From Tenacibaculum jejuense (lineage in GTDB: Bacteria; Bacteroidota; Bacteroidia; Flavobacteriales; Flavobacteriaceae), in contig NZ_LT899436.1 in NCBI RefSeq assembly GCF_900198195.1, forward strand, positions 2,509,001 through 2,573,000: 64,000 bases of DNA, in the 5' to 3' direction. Shown in pieces: positions 18,171 through 28,077 of this stretch. A model generated the notes under the pieces. That model was not told the origin of the DNA, ran no database searches, and saw nothing but the letters and a program-made list of their open reading frames with translations. Positions within the stretch are counted from its first letter, which is position 1; each line of letters starts with the position of its first letter. The translations under genes were made by a program, and so were the position numbers.

Positions 18171-18973
18171 TTTAATAAATTTAATTTTTTATCATCTTCC
18201 CTATATATTTCATGAAAACCTTTTTCTTTAACAAAACCTTCAGCGATAATACTGAATGAAACATTATCTATATTAAAAGTATAATGTTTAAGATTTTGTT
18301 TTTCCTCTTTGGTTAGAAATCTACAATCATCATAATTAACTTTTTTAAATATATTAGAATTCACATTCTCATAAAAACCTATTCTGTATTCTGATGTGTT
18401 TTTCTGTATATAATCAACAACATTATAAAATCTATATTCAAAATCTTCCTTGTTTAGAAAAACTCTTATTGATAATGAATTTAATATTTCAGGAAAACAA
18501 GATAAATAAGAACTATCTAATTTATCACCCTCTTTAAAACTTTCAAGTTCAACCACTTTATTTGCGTCTAGATCAATTAGAGTTTGAAAATTATCTTCAC
18601 CCGGTAGACGAAATTCATAACGATGATTGAGATTATTACGAGCCCATATTTCCACACCACATAATCTTAATGCAATAAGAATATTGTATTCGATAGTATC
18701 ATCGCTAACTTTTAACATATGTAATAATTCCTTGACTATATTAGCTCCCAGAATTTCAGTTTTATAATTATCCTGTTCGAAGAAAATATTGACACTTTTT
18801 CTTATAAAATTATTTATGTCATCTGTAGTACTGACCTTTTTTTCATCAATAATACACTTAGGTTTTGATTTCCTATATTCACCAGAACATTTTGTGCATT
18901 TTCCGTTTGTAGTTACATATGCATTACATAAATAACATGTTTTTCTATGAAATTTCTGTTCTATTTTTTTCAT
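18167..18973 (-). CDS. Unknown cytoplasmic protein with N-terminal zinc ribbon
   Basis: This 268-aa protein has four Cys near the N terminus in two CxxC knuckles (C13, C16, C26, C29), a rubredoxin-like zinc ribbon with a short spacing. The rest (about 45-268) is mixed alpha/beta with no motif I recognise and no signal peptide, so the protein should be cytoplasmic. It forms a 4-bp overlapping pair with the 118-aa gene. The pair follows the toxin/immunity genes after a 336-bp gap. It could be a second immunity module, a spare from an earlier toxin tip, or an unrelated cassette. The ribbon suggests binding of nucleic acid or protein. Confidence 0.7.
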   Translation of the reverse strand: MKKIEQKFHRKTCYLCNAYVTTNGKCTKCSGEYRKSKPKCIIDEKKVSTTDDINNFIRKSVNIFFEQDNYKTEILGANIVKELLHMLKVSDDTIEYNILIALRLCGVEIWARNNLNHRYEFRLPGEDNFQTLIDLDANKVVELESFKEGDKLDSSYLSCFPEILNSLSIRVFLNKEDFEYRFYNVVDYIQKNTSEYRIGFYENVNSNIFKKVNYDDCRFLTKEEKQNLKHYTFNIDNVSFSIIAEGFVKEKGFHEIYREDDKKLNLLK

Positions 18974-19309
18974 AATTTAATAACATAAACAAAATTCTAT
19001 TTTATATAAAGTTTTTTACGAATGATAATCAGTAAAATTTGACTGTAGAAATAGAACTAATCTTATTTTTTATAAAAAATTCAATCACAAATGATAATTA
19101 ATTAAAAATATAAATAATACTATGTTTGAAACTCATATATTTTTTACCGAGACTATTACATACGAAAAGAACCTGCTTCAATTAATTCAACTTTATTCAT
19201 GATTATTTAACTAATAATTTTTTTTATGAAATAACATTCCCACACCTAACCTAAACAAGTATAATTAAAATATTTACACTCTATTATATTCCAAAAAAAA
19301 TTATTAAAC
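18974..19309. other. Gene-free, very AT-rich gap in the immunity region
   Basis: There is no long open frame on either strand. A 26-codon frame on the plus strand (from 19122) and a 14-codon frame on the minus strand (from 19201, MNKVELIEAGSFRM) could be debris of lost cassettes, but neither is long enough to support. The promoter of the 268-aa gene should lie here. No clear hairpin terminator follows the 280-aa gene. Confidence 0.4.
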
Positions 19310-20152
19310 CTAGTTAGTATTTATTTCTTCTTGATAAACAATTCTATTTTCTAAAAATATTCCTTTATTACTTTTAATTACGTCTAAATTTAACTCTTTT
19401 TTATATCTTCTACGATCATAAAATTCACTATATCCATCATATTTTCTAGACAAATATTGAATATCTCTTAGAAAACTATTTAAACGAGGAGTATTTTGAT
19501 AAGCTAACTCTCTGTTATCTGCATTTTCAATAATTCCTATTCGACCTTTAGAATCTAAATATTTATATATTGGAATATAATCTAACCAAATAGAACAGTA
19601 AGATTCTATAGTAAAACTAACAGTAACTTTATCTTTTACTCTGTAATATTCAAAAATGTTAGGATAATCATTTCTATTATTATATTTAAATCCGGTAGGG
19701 TAAGATATTCTTAAGGGAGAAGAATCGTATATTAATCCTTTATTATTTTTTATAGAATTCTCTTCATTCAAAATAATCACTGGATTTCCATATAATCCAT
19801 TTTGCATATAATGAACAAAATCACTTGTAATTTTTTTATTTTCATCAAAATAATAGATTTTAGACAATGCATCAACATTTCTTGTGTAAAATTCATATCC
19901 ATCAAGAGGTAAAATAGAAGTTTTATTTTCCAACAAAAATTCGGAATAATGCTGACTATAATCTATAGATTTTTTTTCACAATAATCTGGTGAAAGAGTC
20001 ATCAATAATTGATATTTTTTTGTAAGCTCGTGTAATTCTTTATTTAATCTATACAATTCGTCTGTAACATTATCTTTTGATAATTGGAAATAGCTGTTAA
20101 ACATGAAAAACCAATCGTCTTCATCATTTGTCCAAACATTATTTAAAATCAT
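19310..20152 (-). CDS. Candidate immunity protein for the adjacent polymorphic toxin
   Basis: This 280-aa protein lacks a signal peptide and transmembrane segments, so it should stay in the cytoplasm. It starts 14 bp after the stop of the 2630-aa toxin-like gene. It is rich in aromatic and acidic residues (WTNDEDDWFFMFNSYF near the start, FEYYRV, YCSIWLDYIPIYKYL), which is common in proteins that bind and block a basic nuclease. I do not recognise a named family. Immunity genes directly downstream of a toxin with a variable C-terminal tip are the rule in polymorphic toxin systems. The assignment rests on position, coupling and cytoplasmic character, not on a motif. Confidence 0.6.
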   Translation of the reverse strand: MILNNVWTNDEDDWFFMFNSYFQLSKDNVTDELYRLNKELHELTKKYQLLMTLSPDYCEKKSIDYSQHYSEFLLENKTSILPLDGYEFYTRNVDALSKIYYFDENKKITSDFVHYMQNGLYGNPVIILNEENSIKNNKGLIYDSSPLRISYPTGFKYNNRNDYPNIFEYYRVKDKVTVSFTIESYCSIWLDYIPIYKYLDSKGRIGIIENADNRELAYQNTPRLNSFLRDIQYLSRKYDGYSEFYDRRRYKKELNLDVIKSNKGIFLENRIVYQEEINTN

Positions 20153-20166
20153 GTTTTCTTTGATTT

Positions 20167-23100
20167 TTAGTTACGCCAATCACTAGGATAAAAAGTAAAT
20201 TTACCTCGACTATTCTCTATAATAAGTTCTGTTAACTCATCTAAATCAGTGCCAAAGGATTGGTAAGTTCTTTTTAAAAGTTTTTGTAAATCATTTTTCC
20301 CCATTAAATAAGCCGGATGTTGACGGGTTACAATCTTACCTCTACCAATTCTTTTGGTTATTGAGGAATTTACAGGATCATTAAAATCAGTCTTTTTTAT
20401 TTGTGTACCTAACTTATTTATTAGTTTTTCTAGTAAATTTTCACTTGATAATAAATTATTCCAAGTTTTCAATTCAACTAATGTTTCAACACCTATGACG
20501 AAATCGACCTCTCTAATAGGCGGATTCCCAGAAACAGCCGGAACTATTTTTGAAAAATAAAATTCTATTTTTTCGTTATTCTTAAGCATATCATTAAATA
20601 CATCCAATTCATATTTCCAGCCTCCTTTAATTCCTTGATCTATTTTCACTGAATTGGTTCTAGCATATTCCTTTAATACTTCAGGATTTTTAAATCCAGG
20701 ATGTTTAGACATATCAATTAAAGTTTGTAATGCATCATTTTTATATTTATTTAATCTTATAGAGTATTCTAATAACAAATCTAAATCATCAAGAAAAGGA
20801 GTAGGTCTATTAGCTAAACTTTCGGCTAATTCAATAGATTTAAGGTTTTCTAACTTGCCAATTTTTATTAATTTCTCTCTACTTACACCCTTACTTTTTA
20901 AAAAATCTATTTTTTTAATAGCCTCAACAGATTTTTTTAAATTCGATTCAGCATCAATGAGAATTTTCCAACTATCAATTAAGTTTTCGTTTTCTCCAAA
21001 GGATTTTATACTTTCCTGAGAACCTGAAAATTGGTCTCTAAATTTATTTTTTAAACTAGGGAATTCGTCTAATTTAATTGCTAACTTCGGAAATGATTCT
21101 TGAATTTTTTCAAAAAAACCATTTTTAATAGGTTTCACGTAAGTCGCCATTAACCCTTGTTGTGATAAAGTAAAACCGTATGCTTCAAGTTTTTTAAAAA
21201 TAGTACTATTTGATCTTAATCTAGCTTTTGAACCTGGTTTTAGCACTCTTTTTATTTCATTCGCAATTTGTTCTCCATGCCTTGTTATAGGAGGGCCAAG
21301 AAATTTATAGGCCTCAATATTAGTAACACTATTATCTGCAAAAGGTAAATTCTCAGCTCCTTCCTTAACAAAACCTCCATTAGGATTATCTGCGATAATT
21401 TCGAAAATTTCTTTTCTATTACCTATCATAGGATTGATATCTATGTAATCTGGTAGACTTCCTTCTCCTCCTAAGTTAAGTTTTATTTCTCTTGGTAAAT
21501 TAGGAAGACCTGAGTTATTTATTTGACCCCAAGTGTAACCATCCTTAAGATACTCACTATTATCTTTCAGTTCTTTCCATTTATTAAAACCACCAACATT
21601 TTTAATTTTAGATGCTACTAACTGATCATAATCTATTTTATTATTCTCAATATAATTAGTTATAAATTTAATATCATCTAATCTCGTGTTCAACTTTGTC
21701 TCTCCAGCTTCATATAAAATTTTCCAACTTAATAAAAGATCCGAAGTATTTTCAAACTCCTGAATTGTTTGATCATCTATTTTAGCATAATCAGCTAAAA
21801 ATTTACTTTTAAGATTTTTGGAAAGTGTTTCTAAATCTTCTAGCTTTTTTGAAAGTTTTGGAAACTTTTCTAATCTATTTATTAGGTCAGGAACTTGTCC
21901 TGTAGAAAATTCAGGTGGCAGATATTTAGGAATATCATCAATACTAACGACTTCACCAGTGTTTTTCTTAGTTATTTTTAATGATCCATCAGACTGCTCT
22001 TGTAATTTCCAAACTTCACGTTTTGGTCTTGGACTACCTTTCGGTAAGTTTCTAGGACTTTTGGAAAATTTACCATTTTTATCAAAAAAGAGTATTAAAT
22101 CAATATCGGTACCTTTAGTTTCTGTAGTCATTTTAAAGGTGTTCTTTGACATCAATTCATCTACATGTATATACTCTATCTTTATATCTTCTAAACCTGC
22201 TAATTTATATGCTGCTAACCTTCTATGATCAACTGTCCACCATCCTTTAGAATCATCTGCGAGATTATAAAAAACTTTAATATCACTAGCAGGTAAACTT
22301 CCTCCAGTTTTTAGTGTATAAGCATTTAATAATACGAAGAAGTCTCCTGTTTCATTACTAATAGACCCTTGCATAAACTTAATATCCTTAACTTTAGCAA
22401 TAACTTTTTTACCATAAGGTAAAATAGCTGGCCTAATATCATTACTTTGTTCAAAAATTATTTTACCATCTTTTCCTTTTCTAATTACAGTACCCTTAGG
22501 ACTAAAATGACCTGATTCAACAAGTTTGTTTACATCAACAGGTCCATTGAAATCATCTAATTTATTTATCAATGATAAAAATATGTAAGGTGGATTGTCA
22601 ATATCTTGAAGAACTTTAACATCGTTTTTTCCTTTAGCGCCTTTAGATGTCTGCACGACAACATCATCTAACCTTGCTAATTCTTTAACATTTACATTTG
22701 CTGTTCCTATTAGATTTTCTAGAGTAGTTAAAACAATATTTTTATTAGAATCTATACCTAATGTTCCTAAATTTAATTTTGAAGTTCCATTATCATAAAC
22801 AATAGACGGTTTAAAATCAACTCCTGAATACTCTAAAGTAATGTTTTTAGGCAAACGACTTTTGAATTTTAATAAAGATCGATAATACATCGTCCTAGAA
22901 ACTATATCTAAATCTAAAGCTTTTTTAGATTTTAAAATTCTAAGCATTTCATCTATTGCATTTAAAATCTTAAGTTTATCTACATCACTAAGAGTTTCAT
23001 ACGCTTTAACAGCTTTTTCTAAATTTTCAACATTTAAAATTATCCTATTAAATTTACTTGCTCCTTTTACATTTTTTACAACATTTATAAATCCTACAGT

Positions 23101-26100
23101 TGTTTTTCCTACACTTAATAAGATTTTTGGTAGATGTGCCATTTCTTTTAAGCTATACAAACCATAAGCAGCATCCCAATACGCTAATTCATCTCGTCCA
23201 AATTTTTTCTCTAAATTATGTCTATCTAACGTTACATAAATATCTATAATAGCAGCAGCTCGTTCAATATTTATGATTACTGGAAGAAGTTTTGCTCCAA
23301 TAGCTGTAGGGGCAGTAAATAAAGCTAATAAATTACCTACAATTCTCGTTACAACAATCTTTTGTTCATCGTCGACTGTATCGTCTAACCAATGTAAAAA
23401 TATTGCTGGAACTTTTAGTTTTTGACCTGATTTATACTCTTGATTATCAAAGTAAATATCCTCTCGTAAATCTATATAAACATATTCTAATGGAGAATAT
23501 ACATCATTAATAATATTATGCCCATATCTAGATAATTCTGCTGAAATTTTATTTTCATTGTTAAGTCTTGTTTCTAAATAAAATTTACCGTTGCTTGTTA
23601 AACTATTTATCCAAGATTCTCTGTAATAGGGAACATAATTATGATAACGCGCTACAGGTTTTAAATCCTTTACTTCATCATAATTAGATGCTGATCTATT
23701 GTAATCTTCATTTTCATATAATTTAAATGCTTCTGTATCAATTCCCGCATCAGATCCTAATTTAACTTTCCAATTACAAATGGATAAAATAAAATTTGCT
23801 AACTGATCTGTTTGAAATATATTGTCTAACGTAATAAAAGCATACTTTAAAAAACCTGGATTTTCTTCAAAATATTTAACCAATTTTGCTTGATCTTCTG
23901 ACCTATTTTCTAGATTAGAGACTAATCCTGCAAGAATAATTTCTGTAGAATTGAACAGGTCATCCTCATCTTTTGAATATAATTCTTTAAAAATATTTTT
24001 ACGATTTTCGAAAGATCCATATTCATTTACTAATAATGTATATAGATTTATAAACTCTGGTAGTATAGTATCTTCAAGTTTTTTAGTAAAGCTCCAAAAG
24101 TATTTATAGTCATCTTTCAATAAGAATTGAAAAATCTTATTTTTTTCTTCATCAGCTATAAATTTTAATAGCCTTGTTAACTGTTCATCAAAATTATTTA
24201 TTTTCGTTACCTCCTTTTCTTCGTCACTAAAGGCATCTTTTTTCTTAACTTTGTATGGATTATTATCCGAAAATAATAATAAGCTGATGGCTTTTTCTCT
24301 TTGAGAAGGATTAATATACTTTTCTAGCTGCTCTGTAGTCAGTAGAGTTAAAATTTCATTTATTCTTTTTGATTCTTTCTCTAATAATGTTGGTGTGTTT
24401 TTTGTTGTTTCTCTTAATAAGTTATGTAATTCCTCGATTAAATCTTCTTTTTCTTTACTAAAGAAATTAATTAATTCAATATACTCTGATTTTAAATCAT
24501 CTAAAGTAAACTCATCAAAAATCTCATCATAATCACTACTTGAATAGTGTTTTGTAAAATAAGACTTGAATACATTGGGCTGAGCGTTATTAAGAATGGC
24601 ATATTTAGCTAAAAGTGCATGCTTACTTGTCCAACTAAACTTTTTTAATATTGGTTCTACATTAGTAGATTGAAGCTTATATTGTGAATTAAAAAACTCA
24701 CTATCATAAGAATAAGCTTGTGATGGTTCTGGTGTAGATCTGTAGTTACTAAAAAATTTAGATATATTATCATATTCATCTATAATATTAAAAGAAGACG
24801 CTTCTCCTATTTTAGGAGAAAAAGTAAGATCTCCTCTAGGTACTTTTATTAACATATAACCAGAATTAATAGTACCCGATAAACCATATGTATCATTAGT
24901 TGATGTAGTGTAATGCGGTATGAGAGCAATCACTCTACTATCTTCAAAACTATCATAATGTTTTTCTTCTTTTTTAGAACCGTAAAAATGACTATCCTTA
25001 GAAGATATAAACCCCTTATAAACAAAGGTCAAATCTTCTTTTGCAACATTAGAATGTTTACCTGTTCTTTCAACTTTAGCTTTAAAAGTAACATCATTTA
25101 ATTTAAATTCTATAAGAGCACCTACAGGATAATCTATGAACTTATCAAAGTTATCTAAACCTGTAGAAAATTTAAAATCTTTAGCGTTTTGTGAAATTGT
25201 AATGTAACTTCCATTAAGAGTCATGAAAGTGTACGTTCTATCCTTGTTTCTGAATTTCTTGGGAATAGATTCAACTATAGTGCTCTGTCCTTCTTCGTCT
25301 CCTTGAAACCAATAAATTTGTATACCTGGAGCATGCATTTTTTTCCAATCCATATGGTTTAGCACAGTACCACTTCCATAATCCATTAAAAAGTCTGTAG
25401 CTCCTTGTGGTGTTCCATACTCATCCCAAGGATGTTCTAAACCAAAAATACCATGACCTAATTCATGCGCCATTACTTTAGCACGATCTTCATTGCTTTT
25501 TATATTTGCATCGAATACAAAACCAAATTGACGCTTTAATGGCATAAAACCTTTTACATCACTATTGCTTGTTGGAATATCAGTGACAAATACATAATAT
25601 GATTTCTTATTGTAGAATGATTGACGCTTGATGTAGCTATTAAAGATTTTTTCACTACCAGTATAATGAGATAAAATGTTACTATCACCTACTTCTATTT
25701 GATCATTTCTATTCCATTCATAAATTTCATCTAATGATATATTTTCAGCAAACTGAATATTTAATCTTACTCCTGACTTATTGTAAATTTCAGTTACTTT
25801 AGTTTTTAAATCATTTAGTCTGTCTTTTATTTCTGTTTCTTCAACATCCCTGTAAACAGGAACTAAAGTGATATTAATAGACTCTAATTTCTCAGAAGCT
25901 AAATGTGCTACTAATAAACTTCCTGCAATATCATATTTCTTAGGGTTGTCTTTAGATCTAACAACAGCTAAAATTTCTTCATCAGCATAATCGTATTTAC
26001 GTTCTAATTCTAAATCTGCAGTGTTAGTAGCATCATCCCAACGAAGTATATTTACCTTAGCTCCTTCTTTAGTTTTGAAAATAATACTATCACGTTTAAT

Positions 26101-28059
26101 GGTACTATCTGTAATTTCAACTCTCGCTTTAATAATGTCTTTTCCTTTATTATCAGAAATTGCTTTGTAACCTACATGATATTCTCCACCGTCATGTGCT
26201 AATGATTTATAGTGTTCATCTAGCTTTTTATATGAATCTTCTATTTTTTTATCAAAAGAGTAATACCCTGATCTTTCAAAATATACAACTACTCCTTTGG
26301 CTGTAATTTCACTATACTCTCCATCTGAATTTACTCCATTGGTAGAAGCATCAGTTACAGCTCCTCCTTCGGCTCCTTTACCTTCTGAAATTTTCCCATC
26401 TTCACCATAAGTCCAAACATCACCATTAGCATCAGTAATCGATACATCATTATTTCCAGGTATAATTGCTTCTTGAGGATCTCCATTTTTATCTACTCCT
26501 ACAACAACTAATGCCCCGTTTTCATTGATTGTGATACCAGTTATTACAAAATCAACAGTAACTTGATCTTTATCACCAGAATCACCATTAATTGCTTCAG
26601 CTATATCTATATTTACATCTACCGTCATAGACGCATCTTCTCCAAACTTATCATCGTATATAGTTACGATTTCTCCTTCAGCTAGTTGATTTGAGGAATT
26701 GACTAAAATTCCATTGAAAGTAACAGCAAACTTTGCAAAATTTAAATATGGTATTGCTACAAAACCATTTCCTGAAATTATACCACTAGATTGACTCGTA
26801 ATATTTGTTAAAGTAATTTTGAAATCTCCTGCTGTAATTTGATCACCAATATATAAACCTGGATGTGGTTCTCTGTTTGAAATTGCAATAGCATCTGGCA
26901 CAATACCACAATTATAGTTTGCATCTTCATTAGTCACCATATCTGTAGTGATAAACTGAGGTTCAGAATAATTACTATATTGATATGTACATTTTCCTTT
27001 GACTTTATATTCGTAAGTTACCCCAGCTTTTAAGTTCCAAATTGTTGCCCAACTACTATTTGTTTTTTTGGTAAACCAATGTGCATCTGGGTTGTTAGCT
27101 TCACGATATGCAATAATATATTCTGAATGTATTGTTGGATCTTGATCCCATAATACATTTATTTTAGAAGTTCCCTTTGCTTCTGCAGTGACATTGTCTG
27201 GAACCATACAAGGCGCAGTTCTAGAAAACCAAAAAATCTCACTAAATCCCTGGTTTTTAAACAATCCTATTTCTTCTAATCCTTGTAGAGCTTTTGCTTT
27301 TACTCGCCAAGCATATTTTTTACCTGGTAATAATTGTGGTTTATCTGGACCGTAAATTAATGTAGTTCTCCTTGTAGTTTCTTCATAAATTGGTGCCTGT
27401 GATAAAAATGCAGTTTGCGGATTTACATTATTATCCCAAATTTCAACTAAGCTAAACTCATACTCTACATTGCTAACATTTATGTGACGTGGTGTCCATT
27501 GAAAAGCGATATTTTCAAAATCGGTGGGTTCTATATTAGAACCATTCTGAGGAAAATTTAGTATTGGAGGCTCATTTTTGAAAATGAAAACCGTAGCACA
27601 TTGTTTGGCCGATAATTTTGCTCCTGAAGCAAAATCAAAAACTTCAAAACAAAAATTATAGCTTCCTTCTGGAATTGGTCTTCCATAAACTACAGGACTT
27701 ATTCCTTGAATATTCTCTAGCTTATAATAAGGTGCTAATTGCGTATTAGTTAGTGTAAGTGGAATTCCACCTTCAATAAAAAGTGGTTCTGCACCTACTA
27801 CAAAATCTTTACTAGTGAAGTTAAAATTTCCACCTTCAAAATATGTTTTTAAACGAATTTGACGATTAGTTACAGTTAAATCATTCAAAAATATTTGAAC
27901 TGTAACTGGGCTGTTTAAACTAGTTTCATCTGCATAATTAAAAAAGTTAACTGGTGCAGGCGCGCTTACTCTTGGTACAATTCTTACTGGAAATTGTTGT
28001 GCAAAAGTTAGTTTAAACAGAAAAAATAAGACAAATACAAAGCGTAGCTCTTTTTTCAT
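20167..28059 (-). CDS. Giant polymorphic-toxin-like effector: TANFOR/fibronectin front, zincin domain, three C-terminal toxin-like modules
   Basis: This 2630-aa protein has a signal peptide (FVFVLFFLFKLTFA before QQFPVRIVP). Residues 20-280 resemble the TANFOR-type exported N terminus of Bacteroidota; a fibronectin type III unit (about 285-380) and an Asp/Gly-rich stretch follow. A zincin domain (about 730-920) has HELGHGIFGLEH (H865, E866, H869, H876) and a later LMDYGSG Met-turn-like motif. A long helical region follows, with a hydrophobic stretch near 1580-1610. The end carries a ParB-like module (about 1880-1985; W1940 to L1948 is WWTVDHRRL), a methyltransferase-like module (about 2185-2300; LNLGGEG at 2194-2200, then LPFADNSV and EIKRVLKPG), and a PD-(D/E)XK nuclease-like tip (E2484, D2519, E2529, K2531). 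Similar helical linkers near 2060-2112 and 2322-2370 each precede one of the last two modules. No type IX sorting domain is present. The gene is 18 bp from a beta-barrel gene and 14 bp from a putative immunity gene. Confidence 0.85.
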   Translation of the reverse strand: MKKELRFVFVLFFLFKLTFAQQFPVRIVPRVSAPAPVNFFNYADETSLNSPVTVQIFLNDLTVTNRQIRLKTYFEGGNFNFTSKDFVVGAEPLFIEGGIPLTLTNTQLAPYYKLENIQGISPVVYGRPIPEGSYNFCFEVFDFASGAKLSAKQCATVFIFKNEPPILNFPQNGSNIEPTDFENIAFQWTPRHINVSNVEYEFSLVEIWDNNVNPQTAFLSQAPIYEETTRRTTLIYGPDKPQLLPGKKYAWRVKAKALQGLEEIGLFKNQGFSEIFWFSRTAPCMVPDNVTAEAKGTSKINVLWDQDPTIHSEYIIAYREANNPDAHWFTKKTNSSWATIWNLKAGVTYEYKVKGKCTYQYSNYSEPQFITTDMVTNEDANYNCGIVPDAIAISNREPHPGLYIGDQITAGDFKITLTNITSQSSGIISGNGFVAIPYLNFAKFAVTFNGILVNSSNQLAEGEIVTIYDDKFGEDASMTVDVNIDIAEAINGDSGDKDQVTVDFVITGITINENGALVVVGVDKNGDPQEAIIPGNNDVSITDANGDVWTYGEDGKISEGKGAEGGAVTDASTNGVNSDGEYSEITAKGVVVYFERSGYYSFDKKIEDSYKKLDEHYKSLAHDGGEYHVGYKAISDNKGKDIIKARVEITDSTIKRDSIIFKTKEGAKVNILRWDDATNTADLELERKYDYADEEILAVVRSKDNPKKYDIAGSLLVAHLASEKLESINITLVPVYRDVEETEIKDRLNDLKTKVTEIYNKSGVRLNIQFAENISLDEIYEWNRNDQIEVGDSNILSHYTGSEKIFNSYIKRQSFYNKKSYYVFVTDIPTSNSDVKGFMPLKRQFGFVFDANIKSNEDRAKVMAHELGHGIFGLEHPWDEYGTPQGATDFLMDYGSGTVLNHMDWKKMHAPGIQIYWFQGDEEGQSTIVESIPKKFRNKDRTYTFMTLNGSYITISQNAKDFKFSTGLDNFDKFIDYPVGALIEFKLNDVTFKAKVERTGKHSNVAKEDLTFVYKGFISSKDSHFYGSKKEEKHYDSFEDSRVIALIPHYTTSTNDTYGLSGTINSGYMLIKVPRGDLTFSPKIGEASSFNIIDEYDNISKFFSNYRSTPEPSQAYSYDSEFFNSQYKLQSTNVEPILKKFSWTSKHALLAKYAILNNAQPNVFKSYFTKHYSSSDYDEIFDEFTLDDLKSEYIELINFFSKEKEDLIEELHNLLRETTKNTPTLLEKESKRINEILTLLTTEQLEKYINPSQREKAISLLLFSDNNPYKVKKKDAFSDEEKEVTKINNFDEQLTRLLKFIADEEKNKIFQFLLKDDYKYFWSFTKKLEDTILPEFINLYTLLVNEYGSFENRKNIFKELYSKDEDDLFNSTEIILAGLVSNLENRSEDQAKLVKYFEENPGFLKYAFITLDNIFQTDQLANFILSICNWKVKLGSDAGIDTEAFKLYENEDYNRSASNYDEVKDLKPVARYHNYVPYYRESWINSLTSNGKFYLETRLNNENKISAELSRYGHNIINDVYSPLEYVYIDLREDIYFDNQEYKSGQKLKVPAIFLHWLDDTVDDEQKIVVTRIVGNLLALFTAPTAIGAKLLPVIINIERAAAIIDIYVTLDRHNLEKKFGRDELAYWDAAYGLYSLKEMAHLPKILLSVGKTTVGFINVVKNVKGASKFNRIILNVENLEKAVKAYETLSDVDKLKILNAIDEMLRILKSKKALDLDIVSRTMYYRSLLKFKSRLPKNITLEYSGVDFKPSIVYDNGTSKLNLGTLGIDSNKNIVLTTLENLIGTANVNVKELARLDDVVVQTSKGAKGKNDVKVLQDIDNPPYIFLSLINKLDDFNGPVDVNKLVESGHFSPKGTVIRKGKDGKIIFEQSNDIRPAILPYGKKVIAKVKDIKFMQGSISNETGDFFVLLNAYTLKTGGSLPASDIKVFYNLADDSKGWWTVDHRRLAAYKLAGLEDIKIEYIHVDELMSKNTFKMTTETKGTDIDLILFFDKNGKFSKSPRNLPKGSPRPKREVWKLQEQSDGSLKITKKNTGEVVSIDDIPKYLPPEFSTGQVPDLINRLEKFPKLSKKLEDLETLSKNLKSKFLADYAKIDDQTIQEFENTSDLLLSWKILYEAGETKLNTRLDDIKFITNYIENNKIDYDQLVASKIKNVGGFNKWKELKDNSEYLKDGYTWGQINNSGLPNLPREIKLNLGGEGSLPDYIDINPMIGNRKEIFEIIADNPNGGFVKEGAENLPFADNSVTNIEAYKFLGPPITRHGEQIANEIKRVLKPGSKARLRSNSTIFKKLEAYGFTLSQQGLMATYVKPIKNGFFEKIQESFPKLAIKLDEFPSLKNKFRDQFSGSQESIKSFGENENLIDSWKILIDAESNLKKSVEAIKKIDFLKSKGVSREKLIKIGKLENLKSIELAESLANRPTPFLDDLDLLLEYSIRLNKYKNDALQTLIDMSKHPGFKNPEVLKEYARTNSVKIDQGIKGGWKYELDVFNDMLKNNEKIEFYFSKIVPAVSGNPPIREVDFVIGVETLVELKTWNNLLSSENLLEKLINKLGTQIKKTDFNDPVNSSITKRIGRGKIVTRQHPAYLMGKNDLQKLLKRTYQSFGTDLDELTELIIENSRGKFTFYPSDWRN

Positions 28060-28077
28060 ACAATTAAGGGATTACTA

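Noticed and set aside
19122..19202. Short frames in the gap upstream of the zinc-ribbon gene
   Set aside because: They are 26 and 14 codons, with no family resemblance and no support beyond an open frame.
20354..25101. Plus-strand frames of 60-136 codons opposite the giant effector
   Set aside because: They have no conserved motifs or start context and lie within a well-supported coding frame.
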